Source: DATLGB01 sp963726825
Lineage (GTDB): Bacteria > Actinomycetota > Thermoleophilia > Solirubrobacterales > Solirubrobacteraceae
DNA: 64,000 bases
NCBI GenBank assembly: GCA_963726825.1
Contig: CAVSDT010000002.1
Coordinates: 1,054,001-1,118,000 of the forward strand
Direction: 5' to 3'
Of the stretch, positions 48,759 through 60,851 are shown piece by piece (positions within the stretch are counted from its first letter, which is position 1; the number at the start of each line of letters is the position of its first letter). The notes under the pieces were generated by a model, which worked only from the letters and a program-made list of their open reading frames with translations, ran no database searches and was not told the DNA's origin. The position numbers and the translations under genes are program-made.

Positions 48759-49103
48759 GTGCCGCCCGCAGTCAAGAGCTCCTCCAAGCCCAACGTCGCC
48801 GCCCCCGAACGCTCGCTGCAGCAGCGCATGGACGCCCTCACCCGCGCGAACCGGATCCGCACGGCGCGGGCCCAGCTCAAGCGCGACCTCAAGGGCGGCC
48901 GCACCTCGATCCACGACCTCCTGCTCGAGCCGCCGGAGTACGTCGAGACCGCGAAGGTCTTCGACATGCTGCTCGCCGTCCCCAAGTACGGGCGCGTGAA
49001 GGTCAACAAGGTCCTGCAGCAGTGCCGCATCTCGCCGAGCAAGACCATCGGCGGCCTCTCCCAGCGCCAGCGCGCGGAGCTCGTCTCCATGCTCCGCCGC
49101 TAG
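48759..49103 (+). CDS. mihF: Actinobacterial integration host factor (mIHF)
   Basis: 114 residues. A basic DNA-bending nucleoid protein. RMDALTRANRIRTARAQLKRDLK and the helix-two-turn-helix region LLAVPKYGRVKVNKVLQQCRI are characteristic; the tail ends LSQRQRAELVSMLRR. This family is restricted to actinobacteria, which supports the taxonomic call. The GTG follows its -10 closely; in-frame codons upstream (48708) lie before the promoter. gmk follows 22 bases later. Confidence 0.92.
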   Translation: MPPAVKSSSKPNVAAPERSLQQRMDALTRANRIRTARAQLKRDLKGGRTSIHDLLLEPPEYVETAKVFDMLLAVPKYGRVKVNKVLQQCRISPSKTIGGLSQRQRAELVSMLRR

Positions 49104-49125
49104 ACCTGAGAGCCTTCGGCGGCTG

Positions 49126-49683
49126 ATGCCGCGCGTGTTCGTGATCACCGGCCCGTCCGGGGTCGGCAAAGGGACCCTGATCCGCACCCTGCGGGAGCGG
49201 ATGCCCGAGCTCGAGCTGTCCACGTCGGCGACGACGCGCCGCCCGCGGCCGGGGGAGACCCAGGGGGTGCACTACCACTTCCTCTCCGACGAGGAGTTCG
49301 AGGCGCGGGTCCGGGCGGGGGACTTCGTCGAGCACGCCCGATACACGGGCCGCCGCTACGGCACCCTGCGTTCCGAGCTCGAGACGCATACCGCGGCCGG
49401 CCGGCCGGTGATCCTGGAGATCGAGGTCCAGGGCGCGCGTCAGGTCAGGGAGACCATGCCCGAGGCGGTGCGCATCTTCATCGCGCCGCCGACCGAGGAT
49501 GCCCTGCGCACGCGCCTGATCGGCCGCGGCGACACCACGGAGGACATGGACGCCCGGCTCGAGACGGCGCAGTTCGAGCTCGACGCGCGCGAGGACTTCG
49601 ACGCCGTGATCGTCAACGACCGGCTCGACGAGGCGGCGGCGGAGCTCGAGCGGCTCATCCGCAGCTACACTTCGGAGCGATGA
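49126..49683 (+). CDS. gmk: Guanylate kinase
   Basis: 185 residues. Phosphorylates GMP to GDP. P-loop GPSGVGKGT at 9-17, the GMP-binding STSATTRRPRPGE at 32-44 and VHYHFLSDEEF. Standard length. Its stop overlaps the rpoZ ATG (ATGA). Confidence 0.95.
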   Translation: MPRVFVITGPSGVGKGTLIRTLRERMPELELSTSATTRRPRPGETQGVHYHFLSDEEFEARVRAGDFVEHARYTGRRYGTLRSELETHTAAGRPVILEIEVQGARQVRETMPEAVRIFIAPPTEDALRTRLIGRGDTTEDMDARLETAQFELDAREDFDAVIVNDRLDEAAAELERLIRSYTSER

Positions 49684-49907
49684 TCTCCCCGCGCGTAGAC
49701 AAGCTCCTCGAGAACGTGGACTCCAACTACGCGAGCGTGATCGTCGCCGCCAAGCGCGCGCGACAGATCAACTCCTACTACCACAACCTCGGCGAGGGCT
49801 CGTTCGAGGAGTACCCGCCGCCGATGGTCGAGACGGCGTCCAAGAACTACCTGACGATCGCCCTGGAGGAAGTCGGCCAGGGCAAGATCAAGTACCGCTA
49901 CCGCTAG
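49680..49907 (+). CDS. rpoZ: RNA polymerase omega subunit
   Basis: 75 residues. MISPRVDKLLENVDSNYASVIVAAKRARQIN holds the conserved N-terminal helix and AAKRARQIN motif. The C-terminus has LTIALEEVGQGKIKY, as in actinobacterial omega. Its place between gmk and coaBC is standard. Confidence 0.93.
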   Translation: MISPRVDKLLENVDSNYASVIVAAKRARQINSYYHNLGEGSFEEYPPPMVETASKNYLTIALEEVGQGKIKYRYR

Positions 49908-49917
49908 GCGACCCGCG

Positions 49918-51180
49918 ATGGCCCGCATCCTCCTCGGGGTGACGGGCGGCATCGCCGCCTACAAGAGCGTCGAGCTCGTGCGCCTCGCCATGAAGGCGGG
50001 GCACAGCGTGCGCGTCGTGCAGACGGAGGCGTCCACGCGCTTCGTCGGCACCGCCACCTTCGCCGGCATCACCGGCGCCCCCGTGCTCACCACGGAGTGG
50101 GAGCGCGACCCGTTGCGCGGCAGCTTCCCCGGGGACGTCGTGCCCGATCACGACCCGCTCTCCCACCTCGAGCTGGTCGCCAACGCCGACGCGCTCGTCG
50201 TCGCGCCCTGCAGCGCGAACACGCTCGCCAAGCTCGCCGCCGGGCAGGCGGACAACCTGCTCACCACCGGGGCGCTCGCCGTGCGCGCCGGCCAGCCCGT
50301 CCTCGTCGCGCCCGCGATGAACGACCGCATGTGGGCCCACCCGGCCACCGTCGCCAACGTCGCCGCCCTGCGCGCGCGAGGGGTGACGGTGCTCGAGCCC
50401 GGCGTCGGCGCCCTCGGCTCGATCGGCGAGCACGGCGCCGGGCGGCTCCCCGAGCCGGCCGACCTGCTCGCGTCGATCGAGCGCGCGCTCGCCGGCCCGC
50501 CGCGCGACCTGGAGGGCCTCCAGGTGCTCGTCACCGCCGGCGGCACCCGCGAGCCGATCGACGCCGTCCGCTTCGTCGGCAACCGCTCGTCCGGCCGCAT
50601 GGGCGTCGCGCTCGCGACGGAGGCGGCCCGGCGCGGGGCGAAGGTGACGCTCGTGGCCGCCAACGTCGGCCTCGACCACCCGCCGGGCGTGGCGTGGGTC
50701 GCGGTCGAGACCGCCGCGCAGCTGCACGCGGAGACGCTCGCCGCGTTCGCGACCGCCGACGTGCTCCTGATGGCGGCCGCCGTCGCCGACTACCGGCCGG
50801 CCCAGGTGTTCACGGGCAAGGTCAAGAAGGACGCCCAGGGCGAGGCGCTGGCCATCGAGCTCGAGCGCACCGAGGACGTCCTGTCCGACCTCGCCGGGCG
50901 GCGCCGCGACGGGCAGACGCTCGTCGGCTTCGCGGCCGAGACGGGGGAGGGCGCGATCGAGTACGGGCGCGGCAAGCTGCGGCGCAAGGGCCTGGACGCC
51001 GTGGTCGTCAACGACGTGGCCCAGCCCGGCATCGGCTTCGACACGCCCGACAACGCGGTGACGCTCGTCACCGCCGACGGCGAGGAGGCGATCCCGCGCG
51101 CGAGCAAGGCCGAGGTGGCACGCGCCATCCTCGACCGGGTCTTGAGCTGGCGTTCATCCGGGGTCAGCAGGGTCGGCTGA
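49918..51180 (+). CDS. coaBC: Bifunctional phosphopantothenoylcysteine decarboxylase/phosphopantothenate-cysteine ligase
   Basis: 420 residues. Two consecutive steps of coenzyme A synthesis. N-terminal flavin domain: GVTGGIAAYKSVEL, the His in LSHLELVANAD, PCSANT and PAMNDRMWAHP. C-terminal ligase: LVTAGGTREPIDAVRFVGNRSSG and KVKKD. The substrate flap usually holds Ala-Cys-Gly before GRMPEP; here it reads GALGSIGEHGAGRLPEP with no Cys, which I recall is also so in mycobacteria. ATG lies 10 bases after rpoZ. Confidence 0.92.
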   Translation: MARILLGVTGGIAAYKSVELVRLAMKAGHSVRVVQTEASTRFVGTATFAGITGAPVLTTEWERDPLRGSFPGDVVPDHDPLSHLELVANADALVVAPCSANTLAKLAAGQADNLLTTGALAVRAGQPVLVAPAMNDRMWAHPATVANVAALRARGVTVLEPGVGALGSIGEHGAGRLPEPADLLASIERALAGPPRDLEGLQVLVTAGGTREPIDAVRFVGNRSSGRMGVALATEAARRGAKVTLVAANVGLDHPPGVAWVAVETAAQLHAETLAAFATADVLLMAAAVADYRPAQVFTGKVKKDAQGEALAIELERTEDVLSDLAGRRRDGQTLVGFAAETGEGAIEYGRGKLRRKGLDAVVVNDVAQPGIGFDTPDNAVTLVTADGEEAIPRASKAEVARAILDRVLSWRSSGVSRVG

Positions 51181-52160
51181 TGTCCGAGGGGGAGCGCACG
51201 GCCGGCGACGGCACGCGGCTGGGCCCAGACGAGGTCCGCGCGGCCGGCGACGTCGGGCGGCGCGTGGCGGCGAACATCGCCCGCGCCGTCGAGATCAAGC
51301 CCGCCGTGCTCCACCACGTGATCGTGGCGCTGCTCGCCGAGGGCCACGTCCTCGTGGAGGACTACCCCGGCGTCGGCAAGACCGCCCTGGCCCGCGCGCT
51401 GTCGCGGTCGCTTGACTCGCAGTTCGCCCGCGTGCAGTGCACCGCCGACCTGCTGCCGGCCGACATCGTCGGCACGAACGTCTACAACCAGCGCGAGGGC
51501 CGCTTCGAGTTCCGGCCCGGGCCGATCTTCGCCAACGTCGTGCTCGTCGACGAGGTCAACCGGGCGTCGCCGAAGACGCAGTCCGGCCTCCTGGAGTGCA
51601 TGCAGGAGCGCCACGTCACCGTCGACGTCCACTCCCACGAGCTGGCGCGCCCGTTCCTCGTCTTCGCGACGCAGAACCCGGTCGAGTACGAGGGCACCTA
51701 CCCGCTGCCGGAGGCGCAGGTCGATCGCTTCATGGTGCGCCTGACGCTGGGGTACCCGTCCGCCGACGCCGAGTCCGAGATGCTCCACGAGCACGAGTCG
51801 GGCGACTCCGTGCTCGACCTGCAGGCGGTGGTCACGACCCAGGAGGTCGTCGACGCGCAGGACGCCGTCCGCAGCGTGCACGCCTCCAAGGCGCTGCGCG
51901 ACTACGTCGTGGCGCTGCTGCGCCGGACCCGCGACGACGAGCGCGTCGAGCTCGGCGCCTCTCCGCGTGCCGGCCTGATGCTGCTGCGCGCGGCCAAGGC
52001 CCACGCGCTGCTCGCCGGCCGCGACCACGCGCTGCCCGACGACGTGCAGGCGCTCGCCGAGCCGGTGCTCGCGCACCGCCTCATGCTCGCCCCCGAGGCC
52101 GCCGGCATCCCGCGAGCCGCGGTCGTCGCCGACGCCGTCGCGGCGGTCCCCGCGTTGTGA
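51180..52160 (+). CDS. MoxR-family AAA+ ATPase
   Basis: 326 residues. Walker A YPGVGKTAL around 62-70, Walker B VVLVDEVNRA near 120-129, sensor ATQNPVEYEGTYPLPEAQVDRF and C-terminal lid LGASPRAGLMLLRAAKA. MoxR proteins act as chaperones that activate partners. Followed by DUF58 and transglutaminase genes in the usual order. ATG overlaps the coaBC stop by one base. Confidence 0.92.
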   Translation: MSEGERTAGDGTRLGPDEVRAAGDVGRRVAANIARAVEIKPAVLHHVIVALLAEGHVLVEDYPGVGKTALARALSRSLDSQFARVQCTADLLPADIVGTNVYNQREGRFEFRPGPIFANVVLVDEVNRASPKTQSGLLECMQERHVTVDVHSHELARPFLVFATQNPVEYEGTYPLPEAQVDRFMVRLTLGYPSADAESEMLHEHESGDSVLDLQAVVTTQEVVDAQDAVRSVHASKALRDYVVALLRRTRDDERVELGASPRAGLMLLRAAKAHALLAGRDHALPDDVQALAEPVLAHRLMLAPEAAGIPRAAVVADAVAAVPAL

Positions 52161-53308
52161 TGCCCGGCCGGCCCGGCGGCCCGCCCGCTGCGGAGCCGGC
52201 CGTCGGCGGATCGCGCGGCGCCGCCGGCGCGGCCGCCCTCGGCGTCCTGCTGCTGCTGGTCGCCGCCACCTTCGACGCCGAGCCCTTCTACGTGACCGGC
52301 GCGGCGCTCGTGCTGCTCGGCGCCGGCGCCGTCGCCTGGATCTGGATCGGGGCGTGGGGGGCGACGGTCAGCCGCACGCTCGACGCGCGGCGCGTGCTCG
52401 AGGACGAGCCGCTGACGGTGCGCGTCGACGCCCGCGCCGGCCGGCTCCCGCTGCCGCCCGGCTTCGTCGACGAGCCCCTGCTCGGGGCGCCCGCGCCCGT
52501 GCGGGCCGGTCGCCGGGCGGAGCGCATCCGCATCGAGGCGTCCTTCACCCGCCGCGGCCGTCGCACGCTGCCGGCGCCACGGCTCGTGCTGCGCGACCCG
52601 CTCGGGCTGGCCGAGCGCGTGGTGTCCGCCACCACCGAGGACGAGGTCCTCGTCCTGCCGAAGGTGCTGCCGGTCCGCACGACGGCGACGGGCGGCGACG
52701 AGTCCGGCCACCAGGCCCGTGCGCTGCTGACCACGGCGGCCGAGACGGAGATCGACGGCCTGCGCCCGCACCGCGAGGGGGCCCCGGCGTCGCGGATCCA
52801 CTGGGCCTCCCTCGCCAAGGGCGGGGAGATGATGGAACGGCGCCTGGTCGCGGAGGCCGACTCGCGGCCGCTCGTGCTGCTCGATCCCCGCGGCGCGGCC
52901 GCGCCGGAGCACCTGGACGCCGCCGTCCGCGCCGCCGCGTCGCTCGTGATGCACTTCGCCCGCCGCTCGGGCTGCGGCGTCCTGCTGCCGGGGGACCGGC
53001 GTGTGGCGACCGTCGAGCGCGACCTGCTCGCGTGGCCGGCGCTGCACGTGCGGCTCGCGCTGCTCGACGACGTCGCCGGCCCGTCGTTGACGGCCGCCCA
53101 GAACCGCCGCGGGCTCGTCGTCTTCGTCTGCGCCCGGATCGTCGAGCGCGCGCCGCGCGGCCTGGGCCGCACACCCGGTGGGCTGCTGCTCGTCACCCCG
53201 GGCCCGGCGAGTGCGACGCGCCGGCCGGTCGTGGAGGTCGCCGGCTGTCGCGGGTACCTCGGCACCCGCGCCGGCGCCGCCGGCGCCCTCGCCGCAGTCG
53301 GGAGCTAG
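52160..53308 (+). CDS. DUF58 domain-containing membrane protein
   Basis: 382 residues. Two membrane helices near 23-40 and 47-65, then a beta-rich region (ASFTRRGRRTLPAPRLVLRD), then the DUF58 signature (LRPHREGAPASRIHWASLAKGGEMMERRLV) of the vWA-like domain. The usual partner of MoxR. ATG 52160 is used; GTG 52157 directly before it is possible. Confidence 0.88.
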   Translation: MPGRPGGPPAAEPAVGGSRGAAGAAALGVLLLLVAATFDAEPFYVTGAALVLLGAGAVAWIWIGAWGATVSRTLDARRVLEDEPLTVRVDARAGRLPLPPGFVDEPLLGAPAPVRAGRRAERIRIEASFTRRGRRTLPAPRLVLRDPLGLAERVVSATTEDEVLVLPKVLPVRTTATGGDESGHQARALLTTAAETEIDGLRPHREGAPASRIHWASLAKGGEMMERRLVAEADSRPLVLLDPRGAAAPEHLDAAVRAAASLVMHFARRSGCGVLLPGDRRVATVERDLLAWPALHVRLALLDDVAGPSLTAAQNRRGLVVFVCARIVERAPRGLGRTPGGLLLVTPGPASATRRPVVEVAGCRGYLGTRAGAAGALAAVGS

Positions 53309-53310
53309 CC

Positions 53311-55599
53311 GTGGCCGTCGCCGCCCTGCGCGCCCCGGTCTCCCACACCACCGCCCGACCCGACGACGCGGCCAGGCCCGCGCGGCCCAACGGCCCCCGG
53401 CCGGTGCAGCCGCTGCTCCAGGCGCCGCTGATGCGGCTGATCACGCTGACCCTGCTCGCGGCGTTCGGCGCCGGGCACTGGATGGCGATGGTCGAGCCCG
53501 CCGAGCCCTGGAGGGGGGTCGGCGCCGTCGCCGTCGCCGTCGCGACCGCGCTGGCGCTGCTGCGCATCGGCCGCCTCGCGCGGGTCCGCCGCCGGCGGCT
53601 CGCGCTTCTCACGCTCATCCTCGTCGGCTTCGTCGTGGTCCTGGCGGTCAGCGGCCTGCCGCTGACCGACCTGCGGCCGACGGGCTGGGGCGTCGCCACC
53701 TCGACGATCGCCAGCGGGCTCGACGGTCTGGCCGGCGCCCGCATCCCCTATCGCGGCATCGACGCGGGACTGCGGCTCGTGCTCCCGCTCGGCGGCGTGC
53801 TGCTCGCGTTCGCCTTCGCGCTGCTGGCCTTCTGGCCGCGCCGCGGCGACCGCCTGGGGTTCCCGCTCTGGGCGCTCGTCGTGGGTGTTGCGCTCTACGC
53901 CGTCCCCGCCGTGGTCCTGATCCTCGACCAGGAGTTCGTGCGCGGCGCCGTCCTCACGCTCCTCGTCCTCCTGTTCTGGCGCGGCGAGCGGCTGCCGCGC
54001 ACCCAGGCCGCCGGCGCCGCCGGCGCCGCGGGGGTCGCGATCGTGGTGGCGCTGGCCGCCGCCCCCGCGCTGGACCTCGCCGAGCCGCTGTTCGACTACG
54101 AGGACTGGGCCCAGGAGGTCGCCGGCGGGCGCACGGAGTCCTTCCGCTGGGACCACGACTACTCCGCGCTCCTGTGGCCGCGCGACGGGCGCGAGATGCT
54201 GCGGATCGAGGCGCGGTCGCGCAGCTACTGGAAGGTCGAGACGCTCGACGGCTTCGATGGCCGCGAGTGGGACGTCGACGGGCGCTTCGCGTCGCGCCAG
54301 GGCGACCTCGACGGGATCGATCCGCAGCGGCTGCGCCGCTGGACGCAGGACCTCGAGGTCTCCGTCCGCTCCCTCGTCTCCACCAACCTGCCGGTCGCGG
54401 GCACGACGCTCGGCATCGACTTCCCCGGCCGCGACGCGTCCGTCATCCACCAGGGCATCTGGACGGCCGGGCGTGAGCTGCGCCGCGGCGACGCCTACCG
54501 GGCCCGCGTCTACACCCCGCAGCCCAGCCGGGGCGAGCTCGAGCACGCGGGCGCCGCGTACGACGAGACGCTGCGGGGGCAGACGGCGTTCGAGGTGCGC
54601 AGCTCCCCGAGCCCCGGCGCGGTGACCACCTCCGCGATCGCCTTCGTGCCCGGCTTCAAGGCGCCCGTGGAGACCTACGGTCCCGGCCGGCAGCGCGACG
54701 ACGGGGCCGCCACGATGGCCGACAGCTCGCTCGCGCGCACCTACCGCCTCTCCCGCCGCCTGCTCGCGGACGCGTCCACCCCCTACGACTACGTGCAGGC
54801 GATCCAGCGCCACCTGCGCGCCGACGGCTACCGGTACTCGGAGGCGCCGCCGATCGAGGCGCGCACCCTCGACGGCTTCCTGTTCGATGCGCGGTCCGGG
54901 TTCTGCCAGCAGTACTCGGGCGCGATGGCCCTCCTGCTGCGGATGGGCGGCGTGCCCGCGCGCGTCGTGACCGGCTTCGCGCCCGGCGCCTACAACCGCA
55001 AGGCCGACCAGTTCGTCGTCCGCGACCTCGACGCGCACTCGTGGGTGGAGGCGTACTTCCCCGGCCTCGGCTGGGTGACGTTCGACCCGACCCCGTCGGC
55101 CGCCCCGCCGCGCACGCAGGCCTCGCCGACCTCGCCGTCGGCCGGCAACGGCGACGTGCGCGACCTGGGCACCACCCTCGCCCCGTCCGTCGAGGCCGCC
55201 ACGCAGCCGCAGGGGGAGGAGGAGCTGCCGTGGCCCGCGCTCGTCGGTGGCGCCGCCGGCCTCGTCGCCCTCGGGCTCCTCGCGCGGCTCGCCGTCCGCC
55301 GCCGCCGCCGCCCGCGGCCGCCCGCGGTGCTCGAGCTGGAGGCCGCGCTGCGCAGCGTCGGCCGGCGGGTGGCGCCCGGCGTCACCCTCGGCGCGCTCGA
55401 GCGGGAGCTGTCGGCGTCGCCCGCCGCGGTGGAGTACGTGCGGGCCCTGCGCGCCCAGCGCTACGGCCCGGTGCCGACCCCGCCGACCGACGCCCAGCGG
55501 CGCCGGCTGCGGTCGGCACTGCAGCGCGGACGCTCCCCGCTGGCCCGGCTGCGGGCGTGGCGGGCGCTGCCGCCGCGGCTGCGCCGCCGCCGCGCCTGA
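53311..55599 (+). CDS. Membrane transglutaminase-like (TgpA-type) protein
   Basis: 762 residues. A block of six or so membrane helices (about residues 40-265), a large external domain and a final helix near 650. The transglutaminase core has the catalytic triad Cys532 (SGFCQQYSG), His576 (DAHSWVEAYF) and Asp592 (TFDPTPS). A DUF4129-like cytoplasmic tail ends the protein. Probably a surface protease or crosslinking enzyme working with MoxR and DUF58; substrate unknown. GTG begins 2 bases after the DUF58 stop. Confidence 0.88.
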   Translation: MAVAALRAPVSHTTARPDDAARPARPNGPRPVQPLLQAPLMRLITLTLLAAFGAGHWMAMVEPAEPWRGVGAVAVAVATALALLRIGRLARVRRRRLALLTLILVGFVVVLAVSGLPLTDLRPTGWGVATSTIASGLDGLAGARIPYRGIDAGLRLVLPLGGVLLAFAFALLAFWPRRGDRLGFPLWALVVGVALYAVPAVVLILDQEFVRGAVLTLLVLLFWRGERLPRTQAAGAAGAAGVAIVVALAAAPALDLAEPLFDYEDWAQEVAGGRTESFRWDHDYSALLWPRDGREMLRIEARSRSYWKVETLDGFDGREWDVDGRFASRQGDLDGIDPQRLRRWTQDLEVSVRSLVSTNLPVAGTTLGIDFPGRDASVIHQGIWTAGRELRRGDAYRARVYTPQPSRGELEHAGAAYDETLRGQTAFEVRSSPSPGAVTTSAIAFVPGFKAPVETYGPGRQRDDGAATMADSSLARTYRLSRRLLADASTPYDYVQAIQRHLRADGYRYSEAPPIEARTLDGFLFDARSGFCQQYSGAMALLLRMGGVPARVVTGFAPGAYNRKADQFVVRDLDAHSWVEAYFPGLGWVTFDPTPSAAPPRTQASPTSPSAGNGDVRDLGTTLAPSVEAATQPQGEEELPWPALVGGAAGLVALGLLARLAVRRRRRPRPPAVLELEAALRSVGRRVAPGVTLGALERELSASPAAVEYVRALRAQRYGPVPTPPTDAQRRRLRSALQRGRSPLARLRAWRALPPRLRRRRA

Positions 55600-55623
55600 C
55601 GCGTCCGGCGCCACCGCCCGGCC

Positions 55624-55629
55624 TATCCT
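55624..55629 (+). promoter_or_regulatory. Putative -10 element (TATCCT) for the TPR gene
   Basis: TATCCT ends 13 bases before ATG 55643, so a leader of about 6 bases is likely. The TPR gene may be transcribed separately from the upstream cluster. Confidence 0.4.
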
Positions 55630-55642
55630 GCGGCAGACGACG

Positions 55643-56005
55643 ATGCCGTCCGCCTACGACCTCTACACCCGGGGGATGCAGCTGCTCGACGGTGGCGACC
55701 ACCACGCCGCCACGGTCCCCCTGCAGCAGGTGCGCGACCTCGAACCGGACAAGACGTCGGTGCGCGAGGCGTTCGGCCGTGCGCTGTTCGGGGCCCAGCG
55801 CTACCGCGAGGCCGAGGCCGAGTTCGAGGCCGTCGTCGAGCGCGCGCCGACGAACCACTACGCCCTCTTCTGCCTCGGCCGCGCCCGCCAGCTCCAGGGC
55901 CGCCACGCCGACGCGCGCAACCCGCTCGCCCTCGCCTGCTCGCTGCGGCCGGACCGCTCCGACTACCGCGAGTACCGCGACCGCGCGCGGCGCCGAGCGT
56001 CCTAG
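55643..56005 (+). CDS. Tetratricopeptide-repeat protein
   Basis: 120 residues with about three TPR units: YTRGMQLLDGGDHHAATVPLQQVRDLEPD, then ALFGAQRYREAEAEFEAVVERAP, then CLGRARQLQGRHADARNPLALAC. No signal peptide or membrane segment. Probably a cytosolic protein-binding adaptor; partner unknown. Confidence 0.78.
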   Translation: MPSAYDLYTRGMQLLDGGDHHAATVPLQQVRDLEPDKTSVREAFGRALFGAQRYREAEAEFEAVVERAPTNHYALFCLGRARQLQGRHADARNPLALACSLRPDRSDYREYRDRARRRAS

Positions 56006-56068
56006 CGCCGCCGGCGCCCGTCGGCGGCACTCACGACGGCGGACGCCGTCGCCGGGAGTCGCGGTTGC

Positions 56069-56074
56069 TATTGT
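56069..56074 (+). promoter_or_regulatory. Putative promoter -10 (TATTGT) of the rimP-nusA-infB operon
   Basis: TATTGT puts the start near 56081. It is the last candidate promoter before the terminator at 56114-56141, and only 25 bases separate that terminator from the rimP start, leaving no room for another promoter. Confidence 0.5.
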
Positions 56075-56091
56075 GATCTGACGTTCTTCAG

Positions 56092-56105
56092 CGGCCTCCG
56101 GGCCG
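56092..56105 (+). promoter_or_regulatory. First leader hairpin (CGGCC-TCCG-GGCCG)
   Basis: A five-pair GC stem with a TCCG loop lies 8 bases before the terminator stem. GGCCGGTTTCTGG downstream could compete for pairing. It may be part of a regulatory leader. Confidence 0.4.
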
Positions 56106-56113
56106 GTTTCTGG

Positions 56114-56141
56114 AAAGCGGGCTCTTGCCCGCTTTTTCTTT
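56114..56141 (+). terminator. Intrinsic terminator in the rimP leader
   Basis: A perfect stem AAAGCGGGC/GCCCGCTTT around loop TCTT, followed by a T-rich tail (TTCTTT). It stands between the operon's only evident promoter and rimP, so it should act as an attenuator. It might also end transcripts from the TPR gene. Confidence 0.85.
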
Positions 56142-56166
56142 GTCTGCAGGGAAGGAGGATCCTCAT

Positions 56167-56583
56167 ATGAGCAGCGTTCAGGAGCGCATCGAAGCTGTCC
56201 TGGCATCGGCCGAGCCCGACGTCGAGGTCCTGCTCGCCGAGGTCCACGGCGGCCAGATGGTGCGGGTGTTCATCGACCACCCGGACGGCGTGACGCTCGC
56301 GGTCTGCGAGCGCGTCACCGGCCACCTCGCGGAGATCCGGGAGAAGTACGCGCTCGAGGTCTCCTCCCCTGGCACGGAACGACCGTTGAGCAAGCCCGAG
56401 CACTTCCGCCGCTTCGTCGGCAAGAAGGCACGGGTGCGCACCCGAGGCGACCACGACGGTCGCCGCAGCTTCATGGGCGAACTGCTCGGGGCCACCGACG
56501 ACGCGATCACGGTCGCGGCGGACACCGGAGTGGTCTCGATCCCCTACGCCGACATCCATCGTTCCAACCTCGTCAAGGACTGA
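56167..56583 (+). CDS. rimP: Ribosome maturation factor RimP
   Basis: 138 residues. Needed for 30S subunit assembly. VRVFIDHPDGVTLAVCERVTGHL and LEVSSPGTERPLSKPEHFRRFVGKKARVRT are the family's core. A strong Shine-Dalgarno (GGAAGGAGG, 56150-56158) is 8 bases before the ATG, unlike the leaderless genes. TTG 56125 upstream lies inside the terminator and is rejected. Confidence 0.93.
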   Translation: MSSVQERIEAVLASAEPDVEVLLAEVHGGQMVRVFIDHPDGVTLAVCERVTGHLAEIREKYALEVSSPGTERPLSKPEHFRRFVGKKARVRTRGDHDGRRSFMGELLGATDDAITVAADTGVVSIPYADIHRSNLVKD

Positions 56584-56589
56584 TCGCTC

Positions 56590-57858
<1,269 letters not shown>

Positions 57859-57878
57859 CCACCCCGCTCCGTACCTGC

Positions 57879-58096
57879 GTGGGCTGCCGACAGGTGGCCC
57901 CGCAGACAACCCTCCTGCGTCTCGCTACGGTGGACGGGCAGGTCGTCACCGACCTGCACCGCCGCCTCCCGGGGCGTGGCGCGTGGTTGCATCCCGACCC
58001 CGCCTGTCTCGACGGCGCGCTCAAGCGGCGCGCCTTCAACCGAGCCTTTCGCGCCCCCGTGGGCGTCCCAGACGACACCGTAGAATCGATCCACAC

Positions 58097-58124
<28 letters not shown>
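57879..58124 (+). CDS. ylxR: YlxR-family RNA-binding protein (DUF448), start uncertain
   Basis: At least 81 residues. The YlxR fold is clear: VGCRQVAPQTTLLRLA, GRGAWLHPDPACLDGAL and KRRAFNRAFRAPV. The conserved Arg-Thr-Cys before VGCR begins at 57870, upstream of the first GTG, and no ATG, GTG or TTG lies before it in frame back into nusA (CTG 57813 is possible). The true start is therefore unclear, or an indel hides it. The 3' end overlaps infB by 28 bases. Confidence 0.8.
58081..58086 (+). promoter_or_regulatory. Putative internal -10 element (TAGAAT) before infB
   Basis: TAGAAT ends 10 bases before the infB ATG, inside ylxR. It may add transcription of the second half of the operon. Confidence 0.4.
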
Positions 58125-60451
<2,327 letters not shown>

Positions 60452-60479
60452 GCTTGATGACGGGGCGGGCGGAGATAGG

Positions 60480-60851
60480 GTGACGCCGTCCGGACGCATG
60501 CGCAGGGTCGACGAGGCCATGCGCGAGGTCCTCTCGGACGCCGTCACCTCGGATCTGAAGGACCCTCGCATCGGCTTCGTGACCGTCACCGCTGTGGACA
60601 CCTCCCCTGACCTGCGCCACGCCAAGGTGTTCGTCTCGGTGCTGGGTGACAAGGGCGCCCGCAAGCTGTCGCTGGCGGGCCTGCAGTCCGCGCACGGCTA
60701 CCTGCAGCGCCGCGTCGCCGACGAGCTGCACATCAAGCACACGCCGGAGCTCGAGTTCGTCTACGACGACACGGTCGAGAAGGCCGATCGGCTCGAGCGG
60801 CTGCTCGCGGACGCAGAGCCCGCGGCGCCGGGGCCCGACGGCGATGCCTGA
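60480..60851 (+). CDS. rbfA: Ribosome-binding factor A
   Basis: 123 residues. Assists 16S rRNA maturation. RVDEAMREVLSDAV, LKDPRIGFVTVTAVDTSPDLRHAKVFVSVLG are RbfA signatures. GTG 60480 is preferred because GGAG lies 5 bases upstream and B. subtilis RbfA has a similar length before the core; ATG 60498 is possible. The stop overlaps the next gene by 8 bases. Confidence 0.92.
   Translation: MTPSGRMRRVDEAMREVLSDAVTSDLKDPRIGFVTVTAVDTSPDLRHAKVFVSVLGDKGARKLSLAGLQSAHGYLQRRVADELHIKHTPELEFVYDDTVEKADRLERLLADAEPAAPGPDGDA

Noticed and set aside
60454..60481. Promoter TTGATG-16-TAGGGT before rbfA
   Set aside because: It would start transcription downstream of the better-supported GTG 60480, which has its own Shine-Dalgarno sequence, and the gene lies inside an operon. 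Left as a possibility only.
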